From assembly GCF_001746365.1 (NCBI RefSeq), contig NZ_MJAJ01000005.1, positions 62,528 through 126,527 of the forward strand: a stretch of 64,000 bases of DNA, given 5' to 3'. This document shows positions 1 through 8,073 of the stretch, piece after piece (position 1 is the first letter of the stretch; every line of letters starts with the position of its first letter). The DNA comes from Streptomyces sp. LUP30. GTDB taxonomy: Bacteria; Actinomycetota; Actinomycetes; Streptomycetales; Streptomycetaceae. The notes under the pieces were generated by a model. It did not search any database. It was not told the origin of the DNA and saw nothing but the letters and a program-made list of their open reading frames with translations. Made by a program: the position numbers and the translations under genes.

Positions 1-628
1 GGCGGGAGCACGCCGGTCCTGACCGGTACAGGACGAGCACCAGGGCGACGGCGACGGCGGCCACGACCGGCCATCGCAGGGTGTCCCACGTGGCCTGCGG
101 CGCGGTCCCCAGGTCCAGGACGTGGCCCAGACGCCGGGCCAGGCCGCCGCTGAGCAGCAGCGCGAGCGTGGAGATGAGCAGCAGCGAACTCAGGACCAGG
201 GCCGTGAGAACGATGCGCGGGGCCGTGCGCCAGACCGGCCGGTCCGCACTGGTCCGGTGCATGGCGTACAACGCCCGGCGGAAGACGCTCAGATAGCTGC
301 ATCCCGACCAGAGGGCTCCCGTCCCCCCGACGAAGATCAGCGTCCATGCCGTCGACGACTGTTCGGACATCTGCCGCAGGGTGCTGCGCAGCAGCGCGCG
401 CGACTCGGCCGGGGCGGCCTGCGCCATGCGGTCGATGACCTCGGGCTTGGCCGTGGGCACGGTCAGCCCCAGGATCGAGAGGATGACCAGCAGCAGGGGA
501 AAGAGGGCCAGGACCGCGTAGTAGGTCAGCGCAGCCGCCCAGTCCGTGACGTCGTCGTTCCAGATGGTCACCGGCGTCCGGCGCAGCGCCGCCCACCATC
601 GAACCGTGCGACCGTCTGCAGCATCCAT
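1..628 (-). CDS. YihY/BrkB family membrane protein (partial, C-terminus beyond left edge)
   Basis: This is an integral membrane protein of the YihY/virulence factor BrkB family. The biochemical role of the family is unsettled; the old RNase BN name is not supported. The 209 visible residues start at ATG 628 (MDAADGRTVRWW). They include the family hallmark WAAALTYYAVLALFPLLL followed by hydrophobic segments near residues 37-60, 100-120, 145-165 and 185-203. The stop codon lies outside the window. The gene is transcribed toward the left edge, away from the stress-regulator cluster, so no operon partner is visible. Family assignment rests on the ALTYYAVLALFP signature and hydropathy. Confidence 0.85.
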   Translation of the reverse strand, partial: MDAADGRTVRWWAALRRTPVTIWNDDVTDWAAALTYYAVLALFPLLLVILSILGLTVPTAKPEVIDRMAQAAPAESRALLRSTLRQMSEQSSTAWTLIFVGGTGALWSGCSYLSVFRRALYAMHRTSADRPVWRTAPRIVLTALVLSSLLLISTLALLLSGGLARRLGHVLDLGTAPQATWDTLRWPVVAAVAVALVLVLYRSGPACSR

Positions 629-772
629 GACGGGGATGCTCTCACCCTCCGCTGCCAACCCGTCCCCCAGCCCTGCGATGCGACACCGTCCGGTGTGTGT
701 GTCCCGCATACCCCGCCACGTCCTCGGTAGCCGGACGATCCTTCACCCGAGGCCGCGGCCGACGCTCTCGGC

Positions 773-1192
773 TCAGCGGCGGGCGGCTGCGCCGTTGTGC
801 GGGTCGGTGAGGGCGATGCGTGCCGTGATGCGCTTGCCGACCGGCTCCTGCTCGGTGAACAGGTTCTCGGTGAGGGCCTTGACGATCTCCAGGCCGTGTT
901 GGCCGATCCTCTCGGGATCGGCGGCCCGGGCAGCGGGCACGGTGGGGTCGCTGTCCCATATGACGACGTCCACGGCGTGGGCGGTGACGCGCAGCTCCAT
1001 CAGGACGGGGCCGGGGGCGTACTTGCGGGCGTTCGTGACCAGCTCGCTGACCACCAGCTGGGTCAGGCCCAGGGCGCGCTCGGAGACCGGCAGGCGGTGG
1101 TCGGAACGGGCCCGGTCGAGAAAGGCGAGGGCGTGCTGACGGGCCTCGGCGATGCAGCCGTCGTCCCCCTCCAGCGCGTAGCCCGCCCGCAT
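773..1192 (-). CDS. RsbW-like anti-sigma factor ATPase (HATPase_c_2)
   Basis: This is a serine-kinase type anti-sigma factor of the RsbW/SpoIIAB class. It would bind a sigma factor and phosphorylate a STAS antagonist. The 139-aa product has the GHKL boxes in order: N-box VSELVTNARKYAPG, the D-box as VIWDSDP, and the G2 region GQHGLEIV. ATG 1192 is used as the start; GTG 1196 is an alternative, and no strong Shine-Dalgarno decides between them. It is divergent from the STAS gene at 1415, its likely partner. The protein is short, as usual for the many Streptomyces paralogues. Which sigma factor it binds cannot be told from sequence; the SigB-like factor 4 kb away is a candidate. Confidence 0.8.
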   Translation of the reverse strand: MRAGYALEGDDGCIAEARQHALAFLDRARSDHRLPVSERALGLTQLVVSELVTNARKYAPGPVLMELRVTAHAVDVVIWDSDPTVPAARAADPERIGQHGLEIVKALTENLFTEQEPVGKRITARIALTDPHNGAAARR

Positions 1193-1414
1193 CACGTGCT
1201 CATCCGGTCCCGTACATCCGACACCGTCGCCATGAGATCCCACGTATCTCGCCCCCACTCCCCCGTTGACGTGCGCAGGTACCCGTCTCGGCGTCCCGCA
1301 TGCCACCAGAGGCGCCGTCCGGCACGGCCCGTCTTGGTGCATGCCGCCGCACCGGTGGGGCAGAATCGTCCGAGCACGCCCTGAGCGGGCAAGCCTAGGC
1401 GCAGCCGAGGAGAC

Positions 1415-1780
1415 GTGAACGACATCCCCAGGGAAGACCGGCCCAATCATCTTTCCGTCCAGCCCGCAGTGGTCGACGGCGTCCTCGTCGTGAGCGTGGA
1501 GGGCGAGATCGACCACGACGTCAAGGACGTCCTCAGCCAGGCGTTGCTGTCCGACGACGGCGCGCCGCCCCCGCGCATCGTGGCGGACCTCAGCGGCGTG
1601 ACCTTCATGGACTCCAGCGGCATCAACGTGTTCGTCACCGCCCACCGGCGCGTGAGCGGCGCTCAGGGGTGGCTGCGCATCGCCGGCGCCCAGGAGTCCG
1701 TCGTACGTCTGCTGCAGCTGGTGGGCGTCGACGAGATCATCCCCTGCCATCCCACCGTGGAGGAGGCCATGAACGCCTGA
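1415..1780 (+). CDS. STAS-domain anti-anti-sigma factor (RsbV-like)
   Basis: This 121-aa STAS protein is of the RsbV/SpoIIAA type. Unphosphorylated, it sequesters an RsbW-like kinase and so frees sigma factor. The phospho-acceptor context MDSSGINVF is intact, with Ser67 the likely target, preceded by the usual beta strand IVADLSGVTF. The start is GTG 1415, chosen because a GAGGAG Shine-Dalgarno lies just upstream at about 1407-1412. The gene is divergent from the RsbW-like ATPase at 773-1192, an arrangement expected for a kinase/antagonist pair. Family call is firm; pairing with a particular kinase is inferred from position. Confidence 0.9.
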   Translation: MNDIPREDRPNHLSVQPAVVDGVLVVSVEGEIDHDVKDVLSQALLSDDGAPPPRIVADLSGVTFMDSSGINVFVTAHRRVSGAQGWLRIAGAQESVVRLLQLVGVDEIIPCHPTVEEAMNA

Positions 1781-1999
1781 GGGCGGGACGCCTGACGTCG
1801 GGTCGGCCGGTGCAGGTGCAGCAGCCGGCCTCCATGACGGCGACCGGCTTGCCCTGGGCGGACTCCTTGCGCAGATCGTCGCGGCAGGTGGGGGCGTTGC
1901 GCAGCATCAGGGTGCCTGCGATGGACGTCGCCGCGTTGCGTACGACGCTATCGTCCGGGATCCGGCGGCGTCAGAGTCGAGGGTGCGACTTCGCGGTGT

Positions 2000-2503
2000 T
2001 CAGCCCGGGAAGAGGGCGGGAAACGCAGGTCCGCCGAAAGCGGTGCCGTTCTGGTTCCGGGCCAGGGAGAGATGGGCGGTGACCAGCTTTCCCGTGGCGC
2101 GAAGGGCGACGACGACTTTGTCGCTGACGGTGTGCACCAAATGCATTCCATGACCGCCGATGCGACGCGGGTCGGCCTTCTTCGGCGCCGGCTTCTCGGT
2201 GGAACTGTCCCAGACGGTGATCGTCAATTCGTCGTCGGTGAGCTCCAGGGTCATTCCGCAGGGGCCCGGGGCGTGCAGGATGGCGTTGGTCACCATTTCG
2301 CTCGTGGCGAGCTCGGCGTCGACGGCGAAGGTGTTCGGCACCACCGCGCAGCCTATGCGCCGGGCGTGGCCGAGGAAGGCCCGCAGGGCTTGGCGGGCGT
2401 CCGCGGCGCGAGCCGCGCCGTCTCCCCAGATCGCGCCGTAGCGCAGCGGGGCGCCGTCCTCATCCTCTTCGTCTGCCGTCTGCTTCCTCAGCGGGGTGAC
2501 CAT
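2000..2503 (-). CDS. RsbW-like anti-sigma factor ATPase (HATPase_c_2)
   Basis: This is a second GHKL-type anti-sigma kinase, 167 aa from ATG 2503. It shows the N-box ATSEMVTNAILHAPG, the D-box TVWDSST and the G2 loop IGGHGMHLV, so the ATP site looks complete. It lies 134 bp downstream of the STAS gene (2638-2976) on the same strand. It may therefore be the last gene of the RsbQ/RsbP-like operon and the direct target of its STAS protein. An upstream in-frame ATG at 2584 would add 27 basic residues unlike the family and is disfavoured. The acidic N-terminus (ADEEDEDG) is a peculiarity. Confidence 0.82.
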   Translation of the reverse strand: MVTPLRKQTADEEDEDGAPLRYGAIWGDGAARAADARQALRAFLGHARRIGCAVVPNTFAVDAELATSEMVTNAILHAPGPCGMTLELTDDELTITVWDSSTEKPAPKKADPRRIGGHGMHLVHTVSDKVVVALRATGKLVTAHLSLARNQNGTAFGGPAFPALFPG

Positions 2504-2637
2504 AGGGGCTCTTTCGTCGCGTTCACGGCTTTTCGGTGCTTGGTCTGCTCTCCTCCTCCGTTTACCCGGGCGCCGACCGCCCACACCGTGGACGTTCCCG
2601 ACGCCGCTGCGGCTGCCCGAGGACCGGTCCCGCGCGG

Positions 2638-2976
2638 TCAGGGCCGGGTGGCCGCGTCGCTGTCGGGGTGGAGGGAGAAGATCTGGTCGAGGCCGACGAC
2701 GTGCAGGACGCGCAGGGTGTCGGCGGGGACCGCTGCGAGCGCGACGTCGGCCCCTGCGGCCTGCGCGAGGTTGCGGGCCGCGATCAGGGCGCTGATGCCG
2801 CTGGAGTCGCAGAACTCCATGCCGGCCAGGTCCAGGACGAGGCGCTGACCTGGCCGGAGGAAAATGCTGGGGAGCAGGTCGGCCAGCTCGGTGGCATGCG
2901 GATAGGCGAGTTCGCCGATGATCTCCAGAACGGGACCTGTCAGGGCGTCTCGGGTGGTGATCTGCAGCGGGCTCAT
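2638..2976 (-). CDS. STAS-domain anti-anti-sigma factor (RsbV-like)
   Basis: This 112-aa STAS protein has the phosphorylation motif EFCDSSGISAL (Ser58 likely) after the strand LVLDLAGM. It is expected to be the phosphorylated antagonist that the upstream SpoIIE-type phosphatase reactivates. Its ATG (2974-2976) overlaps the phosphatase stop as ATGA, so the two are translationally coupled. This coupling supports a phosphatase-substrate pair like RsbP/RsbV of Bacillus. An RsbW-like kinase follows 134 bp downstream. Confidence 0.9.
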   Translation of the reverse strand: MSPLQITTRDALTGPVLEIIGELAYPHATELADLLPSIFLRPGQRLVLDLAGMEFCDSSGISALIAARNLAQAAGADVALAAVPADTLRVLHVVGLDQIFSLHPDSDAATRP

Positions 2977-4259
2977 TCGCGGGTTTCGGTCCTGGGGTCG
3001 GGCGCGGGAACGCCGAGGGCGAGCAGGGCGGTGTCGTCGTCCAGTCCGTCGCCGAAGTCGTCCAGCAGGCCGGTGAGGGCCTCGATGACGGCGTGCGGGG
3101 ACTGTCCGGCGTGGCGGGCGGTGAAGTCGCGCAAGGCCTCGTCCCCGTACAGGTTGCCGCGGTCCTCGCCGGTACGGGCCTCGGTGAGGCCGTCGGTGTA
3201 GAGCAGCAGGGTGTCGCCCGGCGCGAGGACGGTGTCGGCGGTGGCGAAGCGCGCGTCGGGCAGGGCGCCGACGAGGAAGCCGCCCGGGGTGGGCAGGAAG
3301 TCGGCGGTTCCGTCGGCGCGCAGGACGAGGCCCGGGGGGTGGCCGCCCGAGGCGAGCCGGACGGTGGCTCGCCCGTTCGTCACGTCGGGTTCGACGATGC
3401 CGAATATGGCGGTGCAGTAGCGCGGGTCGCCGCCGGTGTATCGCTCGTGAAGCACCCTGTTGAGGGTGGCGAGGGCGGAGACGGGGTCGGAATCGTGCAT
3501 TGCGGCGGTCCGCAGGGTGTAGCGGGTCAGTGAGGTGACCGCGGCGGCCTGGGGGCCCTTGCCGCACACGTCGCCGAGGAAGAAGGCGAAGCGTTCCCCG
3601 TCGACGGGGAAGAGGTCGTAGAAGTCGCCGCCCAGCCGGTCGGGAGACGCGGCGCGGTAGTGGACGGCCGTCTCCACTCCGGGCACCGACGGCAGCGAAT
3701 CGGGCAGCAGAGACTGCTGGAGCACGGCCAGGGCGTCCTGGAGCCGGGTGCGGTCGGCCTCGGCCTGTCTGCGCGCTTCCTCGGCCTCCTTCCTGGCCCG
3801 CAGGAGTTCGGCTTCGTAGGCGCGGCGGTCCCGGGCGTCGAACAGGGTGGTGCGGATCAGCAGCGGCTCACCGTTGCCGCCCTGCTTGATCGCGGAGGAG
3901 ACCAGCACCGGCATGCGTCCGCCGTCGGCCCGTCTGATCTCCAGGGCGATGCCGCCGATCTCGCCCTGCATGCGCAGCAGGGGGGCGAAGTGCGTCTCGT
4001 GGTACAGCTTGCCGCCCACGCTCAGCAGGTCGGTGAACCGCATCCGGCCCACCACGGCGTTCCGTTCCAGGCGGAGCCAGCCCAGCAGGGTGTTGTTGAT
4101 CTTTGCGATGGTGCCGTCCATCAGCGTGGACAGATACCCGCACGGCGCGCTCTCGTACAGTTCCTCGGCACTGTCCTCCAGGAGTGCGGCGAACGCCGCG
4201 GCGGCGGTCTGCTCGTCGCCCGTGCCCTGCTGATCGGACTGCTGCCCGGTCCGGCACAT
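2973..4259 (-). CDS. PAS-domain SpoIIE/PP2C phosphatase (RsbP-like)
   Basis: This 428-aa protein has a PAS domain (about residues 35-150), a charged coiled-coil linker (about 150-185, rich in Glu/Arg/Ala) and a C-terminal SpoIIE/PP2C phosphatase domain. Metal-binding and core motifs are visible: GGDFYDLFPV, LGDVCGKGP, LLYTDGLTEAR and DDDTALLALGV. This is the architecture of B. subtilis RsbP, the energy-stress phosphatase that dephosphorylates RsbV. The start ATG 4259 overlaps the stop of the upstream RsbQ-type hydrolase by one base (TGATG). The stop overlaps the downstream STAS start (ATGA). This three-gene coupling is the main support for the RsbP assignment. The ligand of the PAS domain is unknown. 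Confidence 0.88.
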   Translation of the reverse strand: MCRTGQQSDQQGTGDEQTAAAAFAALLEDSAEELYESAPCGYLSTLMDGTIAKINNTLLGWLRLERNAVVGRMRFTDLLSVGGKLYHETHFAPLLRMQGEIGGIALEIRRADGGRMPVLVSSAIKQGGNGEPLLIRTTLFDARDRRAYEAELLRARKEAEEARRQAEADRTRLQDALAVLQQSLLPDSLPSVPGVETAVHYRAASPDRLGGDFYDLFPVDGERFAFFLGDVCGKGPQAAAVTSLTRYTLRTAAMHDSDPVSALATLNRVLHERYTGGDPRYCTAIFGIVEPDVTNGRATVRLASGGHPPGLVLRADGTADFLPTPGGFLVGALPDARFATADTVLAPGDTLLLYTDGLTEARTGEDRGNLYGDEALRDFTARHAGQSPHAVIEALTGLLDDFGDGLDDDTALLALGVPAPDPRTETRE

Positions 4260-5062
4260 CAGGCCTGACTCGCCAGGAAGGCGGTGATCGCCTCGTTGGT
4301 GGCCTCCGGCGCGGACAGGTGCGGGCAGTGCCCGGTCGCGTCGAGCGTGACCAGCGTCGAACCGGGAATCGCCTGGTGGACGAACGCGCCCACCTCGCGG
4401 GGGGCGATGACGTCCTGGGCGCATTCCAGTACCAGCGTCGGCACCTGGACGGTCTTCAGCTCGTCCCGGCTGTCGGAGAGGAACGTGGTCCGGGCGAAGA
4501 CGCGCGCCATGTCGGGGTCGGTGGCGCAGAAGCTGTTGGTCAGCTCGTCGCCGAGTTCGGGCCGGTCCGCGTTGCCCATGATCACCGGCGCCATCACCGC
4601 CGACCAGCCGAGATAGTTGGACTCCAGGGACGCCAGCAGCTCGTCGATGTCCTCGGCGCTGAACCCGCCGCGGTAACCCTCGTCGTCGATGTAGCGCGGG
4701 GACGGAGCGACCATCACCAGCGCCCCGATGCGCTGCGGCGCGAGGTCGGCGGCCAGCACCCCGATCATCGCGCTCACCGAGTGCCCCACGAACACCGCGT
4801 CGTGCAGGTCCAGTGCTTCGCACACCTCCACCACGTCACGGGCGTAGCCGTCGAGGGAGGCATAGCGGTCCTCCGAGAAGGCCGACGGATCGGAGCGGCC
4901 GGACCCCACGTAGTCGAACATCACGACGCGATAGTCGCTGCTCAGGGCCGGTACGGTAAGCCGCCACATGTTCTGATCACAGCCGAACCCGTGCGCCAGC
5001 ACCACCGTCCGCCCGTGCGGGTTGCCGGTGACGGTGACGTTGTTCCTGCGATCGATGTCCAT
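4259..5062 (-). CDS. rsbQ: RsbQ-type alpha/beta hydrolase
   Basis: This 267-aa alpha/beta hydrolase resembles B. subtilis RsbQ (269 aa) along its length. Shared features are the oxyanion segment HGFGCDQNMW, FDYVGSGRSD, the LDGYA(R)DVVEVCEALDL helix, the nucleophile elbow GHSVSAMIG (Ser95), Asp217 in AQDVIAP and His245 in GHCPHLS. RsbQ makes or delivers a small hydrophobic ligand to the PAS domain of RsbP and is required for energy-stress activation of SigB. Here it is fused in an operon to a PAS-SpoIIE phosphatase (TGATG overlap). ATG 5062 gives the RsbQ-like N-terminus; a GTG 33 bp upstream is possible. D14/KAI2-like strigolactone receptors are distant relatives, but the context favours RsbQ. 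Confidence 0.85.
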   Translation of the reverse strand: MDIDRRNNVTVTGNPHGRTVVLAHGFGCDQNMWRLTVPALSSDYRVVMFDYVGSGRSDPSAFSEDRYASLDGYARDVVEVCEALDLHDAVFVGHSVSAMIGVLAADLAPQRIGALVMVAPSPRYIDDEGYRGGFSAEDIDELLASLESNYLGWSAVMAPVIMGNADRPELGDELTNSFCATDPDMARVFARTTFLSDSRDELKTVQVPTLVLECAQDVIAPREVGAFVHQAIPGSTLVTLDATGHCPHLSAPEATNEAITAFLASQA

Positions 5063-5199
5063 GTGCCCCACCCTCTCAGATGCAGCTCGCCGCACCCGCC
5101 CAGCCGCGGATCAGCACCCGCCGCACCCGTCTTCTTCACACGCTGCGCATACAGAGGCCGCCGGGCCGCGGTACGCGTGCGCGCGCGTGCGAAGTCCAG

Positions 5200-5370
5200 T
5201 CACCATCGATACCAGCGGCCACGGCCACCGCCGGTTGTGGTGGAACGCATGACGAAGCCGAGCAGCCACAGCACCAGGACGGCCAGGGCCACCCACCACA
5301 GAATCTTGACGGCGAAACCGACGCCGAAAAGAATGACGGCGAGAAGCAGCACGAGAAGCAGGGGAACCAT
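5200..5370 (-). CDS. Small hydrophobic membrane protein
   Basis: This 56-aa protein is almost entirely two adjoining hydrophobic helices (VPLLLVLLLAVILFGVGFAV and ILWWVALAVLVLWLLGF) with a basic Gly/Arg tail. It resembles the short lmo0937-type or hydrophobic proteins annotated next to stress sigma factors in Streptomyces. The start ATG 5370 is fixed by an excellent AAGGAGG Shine-Dalgarno 9 nt upstream; the in-frame upstream codons have no such signal. It sits just downstream of the SigB-like gene on the same strand with a 146-bp gap. Function unknown; a role in stress physiology is inferred only from position. Confidence 0.75.
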   Translation of the reverse strand: MVPLLLVLLLAVILFGVGFAVKILWWVALAVLVLWLLGFVMRSTTTGGGRGRWYRW

Positions 5371-5516
5371 ACTTATCGACCTCCTTTCCTTTCGCCTTCC
5401 CGGCCTTTTCTCCAATATTCACGGCCCGCACCCGCCGATGTCTCCGCCCGGTAAGGACCGAATCGCGATTTCGACCGACCGCCACAACGGGCTGACATCA
5501 CCGTCGGGCGGTCCTC

Positions 5517-6362
5517 TCAGTTCTGGGTGAGCAGGCCTTCCCGCAGCCGGGCGAGCGTGCGCGACAGCAGCCGCGACACATGCATCTGCGAGACGCCCAG
5601 GCGTTCGCCGATCTGGGCCTGGGTGAGTTCCTCCACGAACCGCATGTGAATGATCTGCCGGTCCCTGTCGTCGAGTTCGCCCAGCAGGGGGGCCAGGGCG
5701 TGGAAGTCCTCCACCAGCTCCAGGGCGCCGTCCTCGGCGCCGATGAAGTCCTGAAGCGCCGACTCGCCCTCCTCGCTGCCGCTGATCGTGGCGTCCAGGG
5801 AAGAGGAGTTGTAGCCGTTGGCGGCCAGGCGGGCCTCACGCACCTCTTCCTCGGGAAGGCTCATCAGCTCCGACAGCTCCTTGACCGTCGGGGTACGTCC
5901 GAGCCGGCTGCGCAGCTCCTCCGTGGCGCGCGCGAGATGGACGCGGGCTTCCTGCAAGCGGCGGGGAACGTGCACGGCCCAGGTGGTGTCCCGGAAGAAG
6001 CGCTTGATCTCACCCACGATGTAGGGGATCGCGAAGGAGGTGAACTCCGCCTCCCGGGACAGGTCGAACCGGTCGATGGCCTTGATGAGGCCGATCATGC
6101 CGACCTGGACGATGTCCTCCATCTCCTCCGGTCCGCGGCCGCGGAACCGGCCGGCCGCGAAGCGGACCAGGGACATGTTCATCTCGATCAGCGTGTTCCG
6201 CGCGTAGCTGTGTTCCGGAGTGCCTTCCTCCAGCACCGCCAACTGGTCGAAGAACAGCCTCGACAGCGCACGCGCGTCCTTGGGAGCCACCCGAGAGGGA
6301 TCGGCGATCTCCGGCAACTCGTGCACCTGCGTGTCCGTTGCCGTCGTGCTCATGAGCGTCAT
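5517..6362 (-). CDS. SigB/SigF-family RNA polymerase sigma factor
   Basis: This 281-aa group 3 sigma factor belongs to the SigB/SigF/SigG stress and development family. Region 2 runs from about residue 50 to 115, with the core-binding stretch EDIVQVGMIGLIKAIDRFD and the -10-reading stretch FTSFAIPYIVGEIKRFFRD. Region 3 includes HVPRRLQEAR. Region 4 ends in an HTH, LTQAQIGERLGVSQMHVSRLLSR. The start is ATG 6362; ATG 6353 is also possible. The AGGGG just upstream can serve as ribosome site. Given the RsbQ/P/V/W genes next door, it is the most likely output of the module. Streptomyces carry many such paralogues (SigB, F, G, H, I and others), so no symbol is assigned. Confidence 0.9.
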   Translation of the reverse strand: MTLMSTTATDTQVHELPEIADPSRVAPKDARALSRLFFDQLAVLEEGTPEHSYARNTLIEMNMSLVRFAAGRFRGRGPEEMEDIVQVGMIGLIKAIDRFDLSREAEFTSFAIPYIVGEIKRFFRDTTWAVHVPRRLQEARVHLARATEELRSRLGRTPTVKELSELMSLPEEEVREARLAANGYNSSSLDATISGSEEGESALQDFIGAEDGALELVEDFHALAPLLGELDDRDRQIIHMRFVEELTQAQIGERLGVSQMHVSRLLSRTLARLREGLLTQN

Positions 6363-6934
6363 GACGTACCCCTCCCACCGTCGAAGCCCGATTGCGGGTG
6401 CCGGACGCCTGTGACCGGCACAGCGGCGCGACTACCCCCGCGTCTCGCCTCTATGCCGGCGCGCGGGAACTCGTGTCCATCGAGTCGGCGGCACGGTGGG
6501 TCCGCCGCGGTGCGGGTGACGCGTGTTCAGGAGAGTGTCGGCGGCCCGAGGCCGACCGCCGCCTGCCGCGCATCGACGGTGGCGGCAGAGCCACATCGAC
6601 GTCCGGGGCGGGACGTCGCAGGACGCTTTCGGCGCCACGGCCCGGGCCGCCCGCCGGTTCGGTCAGAGCGAGCGCGCGGGCGTCCGGCACGGCCCGCACG
6701 CCCCGGCCGAGCGAGAGGGCACCGGGCCTGCGCCGACTCCCGCCGGGCGCCGGGCCGCCCGCCGGGTCGGCTCCGCGGGCCGTCCGATCCCGGGGGCGAG
6801 TCGGCGTGAGCACGCCCTGTCCGGGAGCGGCAGTGCCACTCGGGCGACGATCGCGGGGGGGGGCAGCCGCCCGACGACGGCTGCCGCACCGTCCGACCCG
6901 CCCAGCGATCACCTAGTGCGTGCCGTCACCCGGT
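6363..6934. other. Intergenic region with no supported gene
   Basis: These 572 bases lie between the sigma factor start and the end of a DUF347 gene. Open frames exist on both strands, but all are Arg/Pro/Gly/Ser-rich with no domain and no ribosome site, as expected by chance at this GC content. A run of nine G occurs at 6855-6863. The segment next to 6362 should hold the sigma factor promoter; no convincing GTTT-N14/16-GGGTA (SigB-type) promoter was found by eye. Confidence 0.5.
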
Positions 6935-7765
6935 TCAGTGACTTTGCGCGTTCGCCTCCCCCACGTCCTTGCGTGTCACGGCCAAGTGGACGACCAGCCC
7001 GAGGATGACCGTCAGGAACAGCCCGCTCGTGACGACCGTGCCCAGCCCGATTCCACCGTCGTCGGTCGGCTGGGAGAGGTAGTCCCCGATCGATGCCCCC
7101 AGGGGGCGGGTGAGGATGTAGGCGATCCAGAAGCTCCACACCGCGTCCAGGCCGAGGGCGAAGTGCGCGATCGCCACGGCGGCGATGGCCAGGGCGAACA
7201 GGACCGCCGCGAGCCAGTAGCCGAGGTCCATGCGCTCGGAGACCAGGTCGCCGCCCGCCGTTCCGAGGGCGAAGGTGAAGAGCACGGCCAGCCAGTAGTA
7301 CGCCTCGCGGCTCGTGGTGTCGATGCTGTGGATGGAGAGGGTGCGCTCGCGCCGGTACCAGACGACGAAGACGACCGTGAGGAGAAGCGCGAACGCCCCG
7401 GTGCTCGCCTCCAGCGGCACACCCATGTTGTCGGTGAGGTTGTCGCTGATCAGGGTGCCGACGACGCTGATGAGGGCGACGGCGAGCCAGTACACGCCCG
7501 CGCGGTACGCCGTGGTGCGGAACTGGACGACGAGGACCACCGCGAGCAGCGCGCTCATGAGCACGGACACGCCGGTCAGGCCCAGGCCGGCCTTCTCGTC
7601 GAGCAGGTCGGCCGCGGTCTCGCCGACCGTCGTGCACAGGACCTTGATGATCCAGAAGTAGGCGGTGACCTCGGGGACCTTGTTCCAGCGCAGACGGTGG
7701 GCGGGGTGAGCGGAAGCTCTCGTGCCCGGTTCGGCTTCGGGGGTCTCGGAGAGTTCATGGGTCAT
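6935..7765 (-). CDS. DUF347 (COG4705) multi-pass membrane protein, copy 1
   Basis: This 276-aa membrane protein carries the DUF347 repeats. The first copy reads NKVPEVTAYFWIIKVLCTTVGETAADLL and later copies contain YYWLAVLFTFALGTAGGDL and ILTRPLGASIGDYLS, each with the conserved helix-GD/E-x-x-x-D pattern. About eight transmembrane helices are expected. No reaction is established; some relatives are called putative manganese transporters without strong proof. The start is ATG 7765. A clear paralogue (10142-10933) lies on the other side of the two-component system between them, and this copy is divergent from the response regulator with two palindromes in the shared upstream region. Confidence 0.82.
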   Translation of the reverse strand: MTHELSETPEAEPGTRASAHPAHRLRWNKVPEVTAYFWIIKVLCTTVGETAADLLDEKAGLGLTGVSVLMSALLAVVLVVQFRTTAYRAGVYWLAVALISVVGTLISDNLTDNMGVPLEASTGAFALLLTVVFVVWYRRERTLSIHSIDTTSREAYYWLAVLFTFALGTAGGDLVSERMDLGYWLAAVLFALAIAAVAIAHFALGLDAVWSFWIAYILTRPLGASIGDYLSQPTDDGGIGLGTVVTSGLFLTVILGLVVHLAVTRKDVGEANAQSH

Positions 7766-7891
7766 GGGCAGGGACGTTGCCAGCGGTTACCTGAACGCAT
7801 CCTGACTGCCACGCGGCTTCCCCTGCCCGCCGGGTCCGTCCTGATCACCATGGGGCCATGCACACTCACGCCGCGTTCTGGCTGTGGCATC

Positions 7892-7928
7892 GTCTACAGT
7901 GCAGTAGACCGTCTACATGATTGTAGTC
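7892..7928. promoter_or_regulatory. Tandem CTAC/GTAG palindromes upstream of the two-component system
   Basis: Two 18-bp inverted repeats lie 19 bp apart start to start. Site 1 (7892-7909) is GTCTAC-agtgca-GTAGAC. Site 2 (7911-7928) is GTCTACA-tgat-TGTAGTC, one mismatch from symmetry. They lie 127 bp upstream of the DUF347 gene start and 146 bp upstream of the response regulator. The CTACA/TGTAG half-site resembles operators of the BlaI/MecI winged-helix family; no such repressor is encoded in the window. They could instead be the binding site of the adjacent response regulator. Confidence 0.55.
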
Positions 7929-8073
7929 AGTCGGATGGCACCGCGCCGCCTTCACGCCACGTCCGACGGCCCGCGAGAAGGATGAAGGGGCCGACGGGTT
8001 CGCCGACGCGGTCCGCGGCCGGCCGTCGGCCCTGAGTCGGGAACAGCCCTCAGTCGGGAACAGAAGGAGCTCC

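Noticed and set aside
1192..1446. An 84-codon minus-strand frame whose stop overlaps the RsbW-like start
   Set aside because: The overlap is tempting as coupling, but the protein is basic low-complexity and runs antisense into the STAS gene start; judged spurious.
6855..6863. Nine-G tract as a phase-variable promoter switch
   Set aside because: It lies in a noncoding stretch far from any start codon (over 400 bp from the sigma factor start), with no supporting promoter elements.
6392..7008. Several overlapping frames on both strands between the sigma factor and the DUF347 gene
   Set aside because: All are low-complexity Arg/Pro/Gly/Ser translations without a ribosome site or family; treated as noncoding.
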